The notes under the pieces are model-generated. The model saw only the letters and a list, made by a program, of their open reading frames with translations. It did no database searches and was not told the origin of the DNA. From Candidatus Proruminimicrobium quisquiliarum (GTDB taxonomy: Bacteria; Elusimicrobiota; Endomicrobiia; Endomicrobiales; Endomicrobiaceae): DNA of 64,000 bases. The translations under genes were made by a program, and so were the position numbers. Shown here one piece after another: positions 34,012-43,831 of this stretch. The stretch covers positions 155,881 through 219,880 of the forward strand of contig JAHDRN010000005.1 of NCBI GenBank assembly GCA_018433245.1, given 5' to 3'. Within the stretch, counting starts at the first letter, position 1, and every line of letters starts with the position of its first letter.

Positions 34012-35565
34012 ATGAAGTTTTCTGCATATAAAATATCAGTGATATTATTTGTCGCCGTTTTGTGTCTTAATACAAAAGGGGTTTCGGCTTCTTCCGGTTC
34101 TGAAGATATATTATCCGCGGCGGCAAACGGATACACTTATATGGTTGCGGATTACATAAAAAATAAAGAAGACGTAAATAAAAAAGATTCTTTAGAAAAT
34201 ACTCCTCTTATTTTAGCTGTGGCAAATGAACATCCCGAAACGGTAAAATTACTGCTTGATACAAAAAAAACAAAAGTAAACGCCGTTAATTCTTACGGAA
34301 ATTCCGCCTTATTTACGGCTTGCGGCACGGGTAATTTTGAAATTGTAAGAATGTTAACCGAAAAAAAAGCGTCAGTTAATCTTGCAAATAATGATAAATT
34401 TACGCCTCTTATGATTGCGTCGTCAAACGGCAACGAACAAATAGTAAAATTTTTGCTGCAAAACGGAGCAAATCCAAACGTCAAAGACAAAACAGGTTTT
34501 ACCGCGCTTATGTATGCGTCATTAAAAAACAACTTATCAATAGTAAAACTTTTGGTTGAAAATAAAGCCTCGGTAAATCTTTTGAACTCAAATAAAGATT
34601 CAGCTTTTCTTTTGGCGGCATCAGCCGGAAATTTTGATACAGTTAAATATTTAATATCGGCCAACGCAAATATAACGCAGGTAAATTCAGCGGGAATAAA
34701 CGCCCTAATTAACGCTTCAGCTATCGGCAATATGGAAACAATCCAGTATTTAGTTGAAGATGTAGGCTTTAATATAAACTATCAGGATAATAACGGCAAT
34801 ACCGCGCTTATGGCAGCCGTCGGTCTTATACAGTCTGACTTTATCAGACATATTATTCTGCGATTGAACGATCCTATTATAAACAATGAAAAAGATATGG
34901 TAATTTTCCTGCAGGAAAGGAAAAAAGATAATTTATACATAATTAAATATTTGCTTGGGTGCGGCGCTGACATCAATATGATAAATAAAAACGGGTTCTC
35001 CGCTTTTTTAATATCAATAATAGAAAATGACATACAGGTTGCCGATTACCTGCTTTCAAAAGGTGCAGACGTAAATCAGATTACCTCTGACGGCGATAAT
35101 GCTTTATTATTATCCGTCGCAAATTCAAATCTTAACACGCTGTTATTTGTTATAAACGCCGACATAAACATTAATCTGCAAAATAAAAACGGAAAAACCG
35201 CTTTAATGCTTGCGATTGAATCAGGAAATTTTGATATTATAAACGCAATAATGTCAAAAAACCAGCTTGATGCTTCTATAACCGACAATGAAGGTAAAAA
35301 TGCTCTTATGTATGCCGTTGAATACGGATACAACAAAATTGCGGAAAATCTTGTAAAATTCAACAAAATAAATATTAATTCAACCGATAAAAAAGGCAGA
35401 ACCGCTCTAATGTATGCAGTTGAAACAAAAAATATTGCAACTGTTGAATTAATGGTTTCATTAAAGGCCGATGTCAGTATAAAAAATTCATCGGGTAAAA
35501 CGGCAAGAGACATGGCAGAAGCTGCCGGTTTTACGTATGCCGCCAATTATCTTGATAATCTTTAG
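34012..35565 (+). CDS. Exported ankyrin-repeat protein
   Basis: 517 residues. A signal peptide covers about 1-26 (ISVILFVAVLCLNTKGVSA). The remainder is an array of about 13 ankyrin repeats with the usual spacing of 33 residues: examples are NTPLILAVANEHPETVKLLL, FTPLMIASSNGNEQIVKFLL, KTALMLAIESGNFDIINAI and RTALMYAVETKNIATVELMV. One longer unit near residues 265-320 carries an insertion. It is a periplasmic or surface protein-binding solenoid. Such proteins are common in host-associated bacteria, but no host-targeting signal can be read. It ends before a strong terminator. Confidence 0.9.
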   Translation: MKFSAYKISVILFVAVLCLNTKGVSASSGSEDILSAAANGYTYMVADYIKNKEDVNKKDSLENTPLILAVANEHPETVKLLLDTKKTKVNAVNSYGNSALFTACGTGNFEIVRMLTEKKASVNLANNDKFTPLMIASSNGNEQIVKFLLQNGANPNVKDKTGFTALMYASLKNNLSIVKLLVENKASVNLLNSNKDSAFLLAASAGNFDTVKYLISANANITQVNSAGINALINASAIGNMETIQYLVEDVGFNINYQDNNGNTALMAAVGLIQSDFIRHIILRLNDPIINNEKDMVIFLQERKKDNLYIIKYLLGCGADINMINKNGFSAFLISIIENDIQVADYLLSKGADVNQITSDGDNALLLSVANSNLNTLLFVINADININLQNKNGKTALMLAIESGNFDIINAIMSKNQLDASITDNEGKNALMYAVEYGYNKIAENLVKFNKININSTDKKGRTALMYAVETKNIATVELMVSLKADVSIKNSSGKTARDMAEAAGFTYAANYLDNL

Positions 35566-35583
35566 ACAAAATAATAAAACAAT

Positions 35584-35618
35584 AAAAAAACAGCGCGTGA
35601 CAACCGCGCTGTTTTTTT
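35584..35618. terminator. Bidirectional rho-independent terminator
   Basis: A perfect 14-base inverted repeat: A7 CAGCGCG, a seven-base loop, CGCGCTG T7. It stands between the convergent ankyrin gene and the long minus-strand giant-protein block and closes both. Confidence 0.95.
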
Positions 35619-35629
35619 ATAATTGTTTA

Positions 35630-36661
35630 TCAGTTTGATTTTACTACTTTTAGTCTGTTTATTTTTGATTTTAATTCGTTAGCCGTTGAATCCTGTTTGT
35701 ATTTATTGATAGCTATATTCCATCTGTGGTAATCACCGGAATAAACATAAGGTTCTTTTGATATAAGATAAAATACTCTTATTGAGTTCAAAGCTTCTGA
35801 AAAATTTCCGTTCATTATTAACGCATCGGTCAATTTATAACGCGAGTCAACGTTATTTTTATCATAATCAACAACATCTCTATAAGCTTCCACAGCTTTA
35901 TCGTAATTTTCAAAATGCATTTCCAAATTGCCTATTTTACGCAATGCGTCATAAGTCAGTTTAGGCCAAAATTTCATTGCTTTATTATAATCGCTCAAAG
36001 CATCGTAATATCTTTCAAGCTTCAGCCTTGCGTCTCCTCTTGCGATAAAAGCCGGCCCGTATGAAGGTATTATATTTATAGCTTTAGTAAAATCCTGATC
36101 CGCGCCGTCGTAGTCATATAAATCTATTTTAATTTTACCCTGCTGCATATAAAAAGTTACGTTTTTTATATCCGTATCGTTTGTAGCCTGAGGTCTGTTG
36201 CTCTTTACATTTCGCACCTGTATAGCCTTTTCATAATCCGCTGCTGCGCCGTCAAAATCATTTATTTTATCTTTTATTAAAGCTCTGGCATTATAGGCTT
36301 CGGCATAATAAGGATCCAGTTTTATCGCCTTATCATAATCGGCAATAGCGTCAAGAACTCTTCCTTTATTAGCTTTCAGTGTTCCGCTCACATAATAATC
36401 TTTTGCTGTTTTACGGGATATCTGCTGAACAGATTTTACCCGTTTTTTTACGGGTTCCGGCTGTTTGACAACGATATTGGTTGATACCTTAACTTCCTCA
36501 ATCACTGGAGGAGCAACTGGTTCTGTAACCTCGGTAAACGTAGAAATGGTAACAGTATTCGTAGATACGTTCACATCATCGTTGATTATACTGTCAATCT
36601 TATCACAGGCAGTCAGAAAAAAGACCGCCATCAATCCAAAAGCAACAACTATATTCCTCAT
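35630..36661 (-). CDS. TPR-repeat lipoprotein, last gene of the giant-protein block
   Basis: 343 residues. The lipoprotein signal ends FLTAC (lipidation at Cys19). A Val/Thr/Pro-rich, unstructured linker follows (residues 25-75), then TPR repeats from about 85 to the end (TLKANKGRVLDAIADYDKAIKLDPYYAEAYNARA; DYDGADQDFTKAINIIPSYGP). The long linker suggests reach across the periplasm from a membrane anchor. It begins 12 bases after the 2373-aa gene with a GGGGGA ribosome site and ends before the strong terminator, so it is the last member of the giant-protein transcription unit and may be a scaffold for those proteins. Confidence 0.82.
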   Translation of the reverse strand: MRNIVVAFGLMAVFFLTACDKIDSIINDDVNVSTNTVTISTFTEVTEPVAPPVIEEVKVSTNIVVKQPEPVKKRVKSVQQISRKTAKDYYVSGTLKANKGRVLDAIADYDKAIKLDPYYAEAYNARALIKDKINDFDGAAADYEKAIQVRNVKSNRPQATNDTDIKNVTFYMQQGKIKIDLYDYDGADQDFTKAINIIPSYGPAFIARGDARLKLERYYDALSDYNKAMKFWPKLTYDALRKIGNLEMHFENYDKAVEAYRDVVDYDKNNVDSRYKLTDALIMNGNFSEALNSIRVFYLISKEPYVYSGDYHRWNIAINKYKQDSTANELKSKINRLKVVKSN

Positions 36662-36673
36662 AGTTCCCCCGTT

Positions 36674-39600
36674 CTAGGCCGCCGATAACAGTTTATTTAT
36701 TATATCAAATGATAAATTTTTGTCAAAATTCGCAAAAGGAATTTCTTTTCTTGTATCATAAATAACGGGCATATTGTTAAAAGACTTATCCATAATTTTT
36801 TTAAATAATATGCTGCATTTATCTTCTCTTATCTCTTCATATCTGTAAGTATCGTTGTTCTTTTCGGGAGCAACTGCCATCAAAACATTCTTTTTTCTGC
36901 CGGTATACTTTAAATATTTATTGTTTTTCATTTCGGTTATTTGTTTTATGATATACTGAATAACCGTATCCTCCGAAATATTTTTCTTATCATAATCCAA
37001 TGTGAATACTTTAAGCGTATTATCTCCGATTCTGATACTTACAAATCCTATTTTTACCTTGACGCCGCTTATAATAACTGTTTCTATTTCCGTCTCTTTT
37101 ACAGCCCCTTCTCTAACTACAGGCTCTATTGATTTTAAAATATTTTTTTCAAAATCTTCTCTTTCAACTATACCTATACAGCTTAATCCGTTGTAATTTA
37201 ATCTTTCTATAATATCCTTTTCGCTTGTTATTTTATTGACAATCTGAAGAATTGTCGTATTAGTGACTTTCATTAATTTAAAATTAAATATTTCATTTAA
37301 TTTTTTCAATGAATTAACTATTTTTAACGAAATTTTAACTACAGAATTTAGCAATCTAAATGATCTTATAATATTTGCAAGTATCGCGTTTATTACATCG
37401 TTTTCACTTATTTTTGCTTCCAAACCTACGGTAACGGTTGATTCTCCGGAAGGAAACCCTATTGAAAAAATACCCTGAGGTGAAATTTCAACATAAGAAC
37501 CCGCTCCTCTGGTTTTTGCATAAGCCGGAGACATATTTCCGTCTACAAAAATAGCCACCGGTCTTCCTTCCTGATCCAAAGCGAAAGCGGTTATGCCGTT
37601 TCTGGCAAGTTTATCTTTCGGGTTATGCCCCTGTATAACAGTTCCGATATCTATAGCCTCGTTCATTTTGCTCATTGTAAAATTTATGCTGTATTTAGCT
37701 ATATATTCCGGTTTAATTCTTGTAGTATTGTCCGCATAAATAGCATTTAAAAGAGCCAACGCTTCAAATATCTTTTCCGGATCGTCTTTTTCTATATCAT
37801 ACTCTTTTATGTCTTTTGCTATTTCCGAAAAACCCTCCCATATTTTTTTGCCGGTATAATGCACTCCCTTATAATAAAAACCTTTGATTCTTTTACCTTT
37901 TGAATCAAACTCTTCAAATCTTCCGTCTTCGGTTATGCGTCCGATAGCCACATTCCCGTATTCGTCATAGGGAAGCGGCGCATGCATATAATAAAATCCG
38001 TATTCGTCAACTCTGTATAACGCAAAATTATTTTTAAAGAAATTTAATATTGTTCTCATTTCTTCATTATTAAAATATGATACGTCATCTATTAAATTAA
38101 GTTTGTGCTTTTGCGATTTTTCGGATTCTGTAAGAGGCAGCGCTTTTAATCTTGTGCTAAGTTCGTCTATTATGTCCTGCGGCACTTTTTTCTCTTCCAA
38201 CTCAAGGACAAACATCCACATCATCGTCTTAGCGGAATCTTTTTCAGCCTCAGTCAAATCGTTATACGTTTTTATTGTCTCATTAATAAACTCTATGCTG
38301 TCTCTTGTATCATATAATACAACTTTAACTTTTTCGGATAAATAATTTATAAGAGACTGTGATACGTTTAATTCTTCAAAAGCTCCTATTATTTCTCTCA
38401 TTTTAATTTCAGACAGCATTTTTTTCTTTGCGTCCAAATCGGAGTAATTAACAAGTTCTTTCATCAGAAAATTTATATATTCTCCTATCAATGCCTGTCT
38501 CTTTTCGCGTCCGTCATCGCGCAAAGCAAGCACTTTTTTCAGCAAATCTTCAACTATGTTCTGCGGCACTCCTAAAGAATCCAATTGTATAATCAAGTCG
38601 CAAAGCTGGTGTTTTGCCACAACTCTCTCCATATCTTTCAATTTGTTATATCTTGAGATTTTTTCATTTATTAAATTTTGTATTTTTTCTATTTCTTTAA
38701 TTTGTTGTAATTTTTCCGCATTTTCAAGTTTTTTAGTCAGATAATTAATATATGAATCGGGCATTCCTATTTGTTCCATTTCTATTATAATATTCATTAT
38801 TGCAAATTTATCGGCGTTTGCGCCCAATAAAAATTTAGTAAATTTATCCGTAAATTTTTTATTTAATTCAGATGTGCGTTTCAAGGATAAATATGAATTA
38901 ATCTGACTTAATAACGCTTCTCCCCATCCCTTATGTTTTATATAGTCATATGCGTACCATTCCATACTTTCGTAAACTCTGTACATCATTGCGTCAACGA
39001 CTGACCATCCCCAGTTGCCGCTGGTTATTTCCTGTCTGTATTTATTTTTTTGTTCTTCTATAATTTTTTCTATAAGCGCAATTATATGATCCCAGTATTC
39101 TTCATGTCCTTTATATTTATTTTTTAATTCTTTAGCTTCTTCCAGCTTATCCATCCACCAGTTAACCGCCATTTGTTCTACATCTCTCATACCGGTTGAT
39201 ATTTCAGTGTCAAATTTAATCCCGAAGAAAGCTTTGCTGAATTCCAAAAGTTCTTTATTTTCATCAAGACCGAAAATATTTCTATCAGTATTTGAGAGAA
39301 TGTTTTTAACACTGCTGCCTTCAGCCAGACCAAAACTTTTTTTAAACTCAGCGCTTATTTTTGCCAATTCTTTATTCCATATTTCACTCTGTCGTTTTTT
39401 TGCGTATTCGGTACGCTGCGAAAAGACCTGAAGCCAATACAACGAATCCTTTGCTCTTGAAATATCTCTCATATCCGAAACTCTGCGGTACCATTCTTCG
39501 TATATGTTTAGTTTATCTTTACCGCTATAACCTGCAGGAATTTCATAATTTATTGGAATTCCCTTGAATTTATTGTTAACAGGCAAATGCATTCCGAATA

Positions 39601-42600
39601 AATTCATTGCGGCAAATAAATCATGGTTGCCTACGACATATTTAACTCTGCCGGACTCGGACAATTTTTTTATAAACATAAAAGTTTCAATCTGCTTAGG
39701 ACCCCTGTCAAGAATATCTCCCAAAATATAAAGAGTGCTTTTGTTGCCTTTTACATTCCACATATTTAATATTGCGTTTTCTATTTCGCCTTGCATTCTG
39801 GATATTTCATCTTTCGGTATTTCATATCCGTTTTGGTCTTTGCCGTTATGTAATAATTCAAAATAGTTTGAAAGTTTCGGATCTCTGACCGACGCAAGCA
39901 TTTGATACATCAATTCCAAAAATCTCGTATAACCGCCGTGTATGTCCGAAAATACAATATTTCTGTTAAAATACATTTCTTTTTTTAATATTTTGTATTT
40001 TATTATCTGCCATAAAATTTTCATTTTTGTTTTAAAAGTAAATAAAGATTCTTTCTCTTCCGCTTTAGCAACCGCCGGTTCCTTATTATATCCGTCAAAC
40101 TCCACTGACAGGACTTCATCTGCTATCTTTATGGCGTCATCAACGTCGGCATCGGTGTATTGTCTGCCTGATCTGTCATATTTTGTTTTAATAAATTCTC
40201 TCTGTTCTTCCAAAAATTTTCTTACCACGTATATATCGTCAAATCTTGTTTTTATAATAGAAGCTCCGCCGATTGTTTTATATCTTGCCGGATCTGATCT
40301 TAAGTAATGCCTGAGCAAATCATTAATACTGTCGCATCCGTCCTGATACAAATATAATCCCATTTTTATTTTACTTATTCTTTCATTGGTTGAAAGACTT
40401 CTGTCTATAAAGAAATTATCCTGATTAAGCCAGATATTTAAAATTCTCTTCAAATTCAAAGTCGCCGATAACGAATCCGCATCATGCAGAATGCAGCCTA
40501 TTGCCGAACGTTCCATTTCAATTTTTTTATGTCCCAGACAATTATTGTATATCCTTTCTGTCATGGCTTCATCTGTCGTAACATCATCCTTTAATATTGC
40601 TTTTGCCCAAACAGCGGAATTTTTTTCATGATTGTCTCTAAAAAATACGCATGAAAGATCATGCATAAAAACCGAATATACAAGTTCTTTTATGTCTATT
40701 TTTTCATCTTCCGGAGCAGAAGGTATCAGTTTATTGACGTCTCCGCTTCTTCCTATTATTTTAATTGAATATGCAAGAACGTCCAGACAATGGCTTAATC
40801 CGTGTTCCTCTACCGCAGTCTGATCCGTAAAAAATCTTTTAAACGCATATCTGGGCATTCTTTTATACAACAATTCCAGACACGTATATATATTGCGCGT
40901 AAATTCATCCATAATTTCTTCCTGGTCAGATTCCGAAACTCCGGCGGATTGCAATATTTGCCGCAGAGATTCAACAAAACTGTCGTCATTTGCGGATTGT
41001 TCGTCAGGTATATCGGTTCCAAACAGCAGTTTTTGTATTTTTGCGTCAACTGCAGCCGTATTTGTTTTTCCGTCGCGCTGGCTGAGAAAATCTTCCATGT
41101 CAACATCTCTGCTGTTATCCGTGTGTACCATCAGAGAAAAAAACCTTTCCTGATTATCAGGATTATTTCTGAGATATTCCTGATATGCGTGCTGCCATTG
41201 TCCGTATTTGCCGCTGTCTTTTTCGGTAAGATATCCTTTGTCATTTCTGTTAAAAATACCGGAAATGTCTTCTATGCTGTGTTTGTAATTCCTTATTTTA
41301 TTGAAAAAACGCGATTTTAACGGGAAAATTTTCATAGTGGAAGAAATAATAATTCTGATAACCTGTTCGTTGAAAGAATCAGGATAATGTTCTTCCGAAA
41401 TGCCGGGATCAAGCATTTGCGCCACATAATGCCTGATATACTTTACGTCATTTAACAGCAATTCTTCTTCCGAAACTTTTTTAGGCGAGAATTCGTGCGA
41501 AAATTCATGAATTAATCCGGCCTGTAAAAAAATCTTTAAAATATTAACGTCGGTTATATCAAATATCGCGCGATTGACTCCGACAAATCCGCTGTTTACG
41601 TGATCGGCAAATAAGGTTTGAGATTTGGAAAGAACTCCTATTACTATGGTATCTCTTATATTTGACGCGTCGTTTGGATCGGCGTCTTTCATAATCATGT
41701 CAAATATGCTCTGCAGCAGTTCTTTTGTTATGTATTTATTTAAATCTCCTTCCACTATAATATCTATTTTCTTTAATATTTTTTCTTTCCCGTCATCGGT
41801 TAAAACAACTTTTCCCTTGCTGTCAAATTTTCTAATTTCTATTCCTTCGTATTTCTGCGCGGATCCTCTTCCGAGCAATGTGCTGCCGAAATCCAATATG
41901 TGTTTATATACGGCGTTTTTTCTTTTCAATAAATTATATATCTGCGCTAATCTGAATGAGGCGTTCCCGTCGGCTCTTGTGGAAATATAACTTTTATATT
42001 TAGGATTTAACTCCATAAACAAAGACTGTTCTATATTAAAAAACTTCTTTATTGACGCAATTATTTTGGATTTCAGGGAAATATTATTAGGCCCTTCATA
42101 TTGGGAATCACTTATATCTATCCTTCCGTTGTTTATTTTGAACGTATGTTTATTTTTATCTACAAAAACGGCAAACTCGGATTCCGTATATGAGACTTCT
42201 ATCTGTATTCCGTATTTTTCGGCGACCGAAAACAATATTTTACGTATTTTTTCGGGGTTATCCGTTTTGTGGTTTTTTATAAGATTTGAAATTAATTTTT
42301 TTGAAAAAAAGTATTTTGTCTGCTGAGGAACAATAGGATTTTTCATCATTATAAAAAGCATATTGGCCAAAGCCTGACTTTCAAATCCGTTGTCTATACT
42401 GCTTAAAATAATTTTATCGTAATTATAATTGCCGGTATATTCCGAAACTTCGGGCGTTATCACAACGCACGACATATTTCTGTCTTTTAAGTATTTCGTA
42501 AGAGAGCTGTGGAATCCGCCCGAAACGACAACCGTTATTTTCTTTGAATTATCTTTTTTTCCAAGAGATAAAAGTATATTCTCAAAAAATATTTTTGTTC

Positions 42601-43795
42601 TGCCTATATTTGTTTCATGATATTTAAAAATATCGTTTACGTCAAAAATTTCATCGTATTTTGCCTGAATCCCGGGGATTTGCCTGTCAATCAAATATGA
42701 GTATTTATCATAATTTGCCGTAAAAAACGCATATTCGCGTTCCGATATATCCAAATTTAAAAATGATTTAAACAGCCTTGTCATTTTTAAAACAAATAAT
42801 TCGTTATATTCCGATTTATTGTCTTTTAAAGAATTAAGATAATCTTCAAAATATCTGTCTTTTTGGGTTATTGCGCCTATTTTATTTATATTTCTTTGCG
42901 CCGAGTAATATCTTAAAAAACGAAACAGATCGTTATATTTTAATTTAAGTTCTTTATTATCCGCTATATAACCGCTTAGTTGCGAGTAATATTCATAATA
43001 ATCCGATTTGCCTAACTTTGAAATTAAATTTCTGTAACTGTCAAACGGCAGTGTGCTTTTTAAATCTCTCAGGCACTGTTCAAGCTGTTTTTGAATTTTA
43101 TTTTTGTTTACTTCTTTTATCTGCTGTGAAAGTTCAATATAATTGTACAGCGCGTCATATTTAAGCACAGGCTGTTTCAATTCTCCAAGCAGGACAGGAT
43201 TTGTAACGTCAAAACCGACATAAGGCAGTAATTTTTTTGATTTTTTGAATTTTGAATAAATTTCTTTTTCAAATGCGGCGAAAATTTTTTGTTTATACTC
43301 TTTTTCCATCAATATACTCGCCGCTCTTCTGGCATTTGACAAATATATATTCCAATCTTCCAATCCGTAAACGGGAATATTTTTATTATAATTTGCCAAA
43401 TAATATTCCGTACCGCTTAATATTCCTTCGTTTAACAATAAATTTGACAGATTATATTCTTTCAGTAAATCTATCATTCCGGTATCTAACGCGGCAAACG
43501 GAGCGCCCTCAACCAATATCTTATCAACGCCGTAATTATTATCCAGATCAGAGATAATTTCGGCTATATTTTTTTGGACCGAAGGGTTGGCGTGTAAATC
43601 CTGAATATAAACTATCAGTTTTTCATGATTTTCATTAATAAAACTGTTTGAAATTGTTCCGGCTGACGGATTTATATTTAAAATACTAGAATATGATGTT
43701 CTGATCCCTGAAGAACTGTATGCTTTAACGACATCTGCCGCAGAAAATGAATAAAATATACACGCCGAAATTAAAATAGATAAAAATTTTTTCAT
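36674..43795 (-). CDS. Giant exported protein (2373 aa) with Tiki/ChaN-like, HExxH, HD and class III FBPase-like domains
   Basis: 2373 residues with a signal peptide (1-20). Residues about 55-470 are the N-terminal module shared with the other giant (IVYIQDLHAN near 60, SGTEYY, VVVSGGFHSS near 428), reminiscent of the ChaN/TraB/Tiki group. Near 763 lies HEFSHE, an HExxH zinc motif. Around 1000-1090 an HD-type set (EHGLSHCLDV, FMHDLS, ILHDADSLS). From about 1280 a calcineurin-type phosphoesterase: SDIHGG (~1283), GDILDRGP (~1360), GNHDL (~1388), then after a long coiled insertion HAPLPYDEYGN, IQGHNPKD (~2055) and VDGNMSPAY (~2085), matching class III fructose-1,6-bisphosphatase. The last 280 residues are unrecognised. 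It lies 36 bases after the ABC-F gene. Domain readings are by eye; activity untested. Confidence 0.75.
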   Translation of the reverse strand: MKKFLSILISACIFYSFSAADVVKAYSSSGIRTSYSSILNINPSAGTISNSFINENHEKLIVYIQDLHANPSVQKNIAEIISDLDNNYGVDKILVEGAPFAALDTGMIDLLKEYNLSNLLLNEGILSGTEYYLANYNKNIPVYGLEDWNIYLSNARRAASILMEKEYKQKIFAAFEKEIYSKFKKSKKLLPYVGFDVTNPVLLGELKQPVLKYDALYNYIELSQQIKEVNKNKIQKQLEQCLRDLKSTLPFDSYRNLISKLGKSDYYEYYSQLSGYIADNKELKLKYNDLFRFLRYYSAQRNINKIGAITQKDRYFEDYLNSLKDNKSEYNELFVLKMTRLFKSFLNLDISEREYAFFTANYDKYSYLIDRQIPGIQAKYDEIFDVNDIFKYHETNIGRTKIFFENILLSLGKKDNSKKITVVVSGGFHSSLTKYLKDRNMSCVVITPEVSEYTGNYNYDKIILSSIDNGFESQALANMLFIMMKNPIVPQQTKYFFSKKLISNLIKNHKTDNPEKIRKILFSVAEKYGIQIEVSYTESEFAVFVDKNKHTFKINNGRIDISDSQYEGPNNISLKSKIIASIKKFFNIEQSLFMELNPKYKSYISTRADGNASFRLAQIYNLLKRKNAVYKHILDFGSTLLGRGSAQKYEGIEIRKFDSKGKVVLTDDGKEKILKKIDIIVEGDLNKYITKELLQSIFDMIMKDADPNDASNIRDTIVIGVLSKSQTLFADHVNSGFVGVNRAIFDITDVNILKIFLQAGLIHEFSHEFSPKKVSEEELLLNDVKYIRHYVAQMLDPGISEEHYPDSFNEQVIRIIISSTMKIFPLKSRFFNKIRNYKHSIEDISGIFNRNDKGYLTEKDSGKYGQWQHAYQEYLRNNPDNQERFFSLMVHTDNSRDVDMEDFLSQRDGKTNTAAVDAKIQKLLFGTDIPDEQSANDDSFVESLRQILQSAGVSESDQEEIMDEFTRNIYTCLELLYKRMPRYAFKRFFTDQTAVEEHGLSHCLDVLAYSIKIIGRSGDVNKLIPSAPEDEKIDIKELVYSVFMHDLSCVFFRDNHEKNSAVWAKAILKDDVTTDEAMTERIYNNCLGHKKIEMERSAIGCILHDADSLSATLNLKRILNIWLNQDNFFIDRSLSTNERISKIKMGLYLYQDGCDSINDLLRHYLRSDPARYKTIGGASIIKTRFDDIYVVRKFLEEQREFIKTKYDRSGRQYTDADVDDAIKIADEVLSVEFDGYNKEPAVAKAEEKESLFTFKTKMKILWQIIKYKILKKEMYFNRNIVFSDIHGGYTRFLELMYQMLASVRDPKLSNYFELLHNGKDQNGYEIPKDEISRMQGEIENAILNMWNVKGNKSTLYILGDILDRGPKQIETFMFIKKLSESGRVKYVVGNHDLFAAMNLFGMHLPVNNKFKGIPINYEIPAGYSGKDKLNIYEEWYRRVSDMRDISRAKDSLYWLQVFSQRTEYAKKRQSEIWNKELAKISAEFKKSFGLAEGSSVKNILSNTDRNIFGLDENKELLEFSKAFFGIKFDTEISTGMRDVEQMAVNWWMDKLEEAKELKNKYKGHEEYWDHIIALIEKIIEEQKNKYRQEITSGNWGWSVVDAMMYRVYESMEWYAYDYIKHKGWGEALLSQINSYLSLKRTSELNKKFTDKFTKFLLGANADKFAIMNIIIEMEQIGMPDSYINYLTKKLENAEKLQQIKEIEKIQNLINEKISRYNKLKDMERVVAKHQLCDLIIQLDSLGVPQNIVEDLLKKVLALRDDGREKRQALIGEYINFLMKELVNYSDLDAKKKMLSEIKMREIIGAFEELNVSQSLINYLSEKVKVVLYDTRDSIEFINETIKTYNDLTEAEKDSAKTMMWMFVLELEEKKVPQDIIDELSTRLKALPLTESEKSQKHKLNLIDDVSYFNNEEMRTILNFFKNNFALYRVDEYGFYYMHAPLPYDEYGNVAIGRITEDGRFEEFDSKGKRIKGFYYKGVHYTGKKIWEGFSEIAKDIKEYDIEKDDPEKIFEALALLNAIYADNTTRIKPEYIAKYSINFTMSKMNEAIDIGTVIQGHNPKDKLARNGITAFALDQEGRPVAIFVDGNMSPAYAKTRGAGSYVEISPQGIFSIGFPSGESTVTVGLEAKISENDVINAILANIIRSFRLLNSVVKISLKIVNSLKKLNEIFNFKLMKVTNTTILQIVNKITSEKDIIERLNYNGLSCIGIVEREDFEKNILKSIEPVVREGAVKETEIETVIISGVKVKIGFVSIRIGDNTLKVFTLDYDKKNISEDTVIQYIIKQITEMKNNKYLKYTGRKKNVLMAVAPEKNNDTYRYEEIREDKCSILFKKIMDKSFNNMPVIYDTRKEIPFANFDKNLSFDIINKLLSAA

Positions 43796-43831
43796 ATGGA
43801 GCCTCCAAATAAAATACAGTCAACGAATATT

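Noticed and set aside
40802..41320. Open frame of 172 codons on the plus strand inside the 2373-aa gene
   Set aside because: Antisense to the giant gene, composition typical of reversed AT-rich coding sequence, no start signals.
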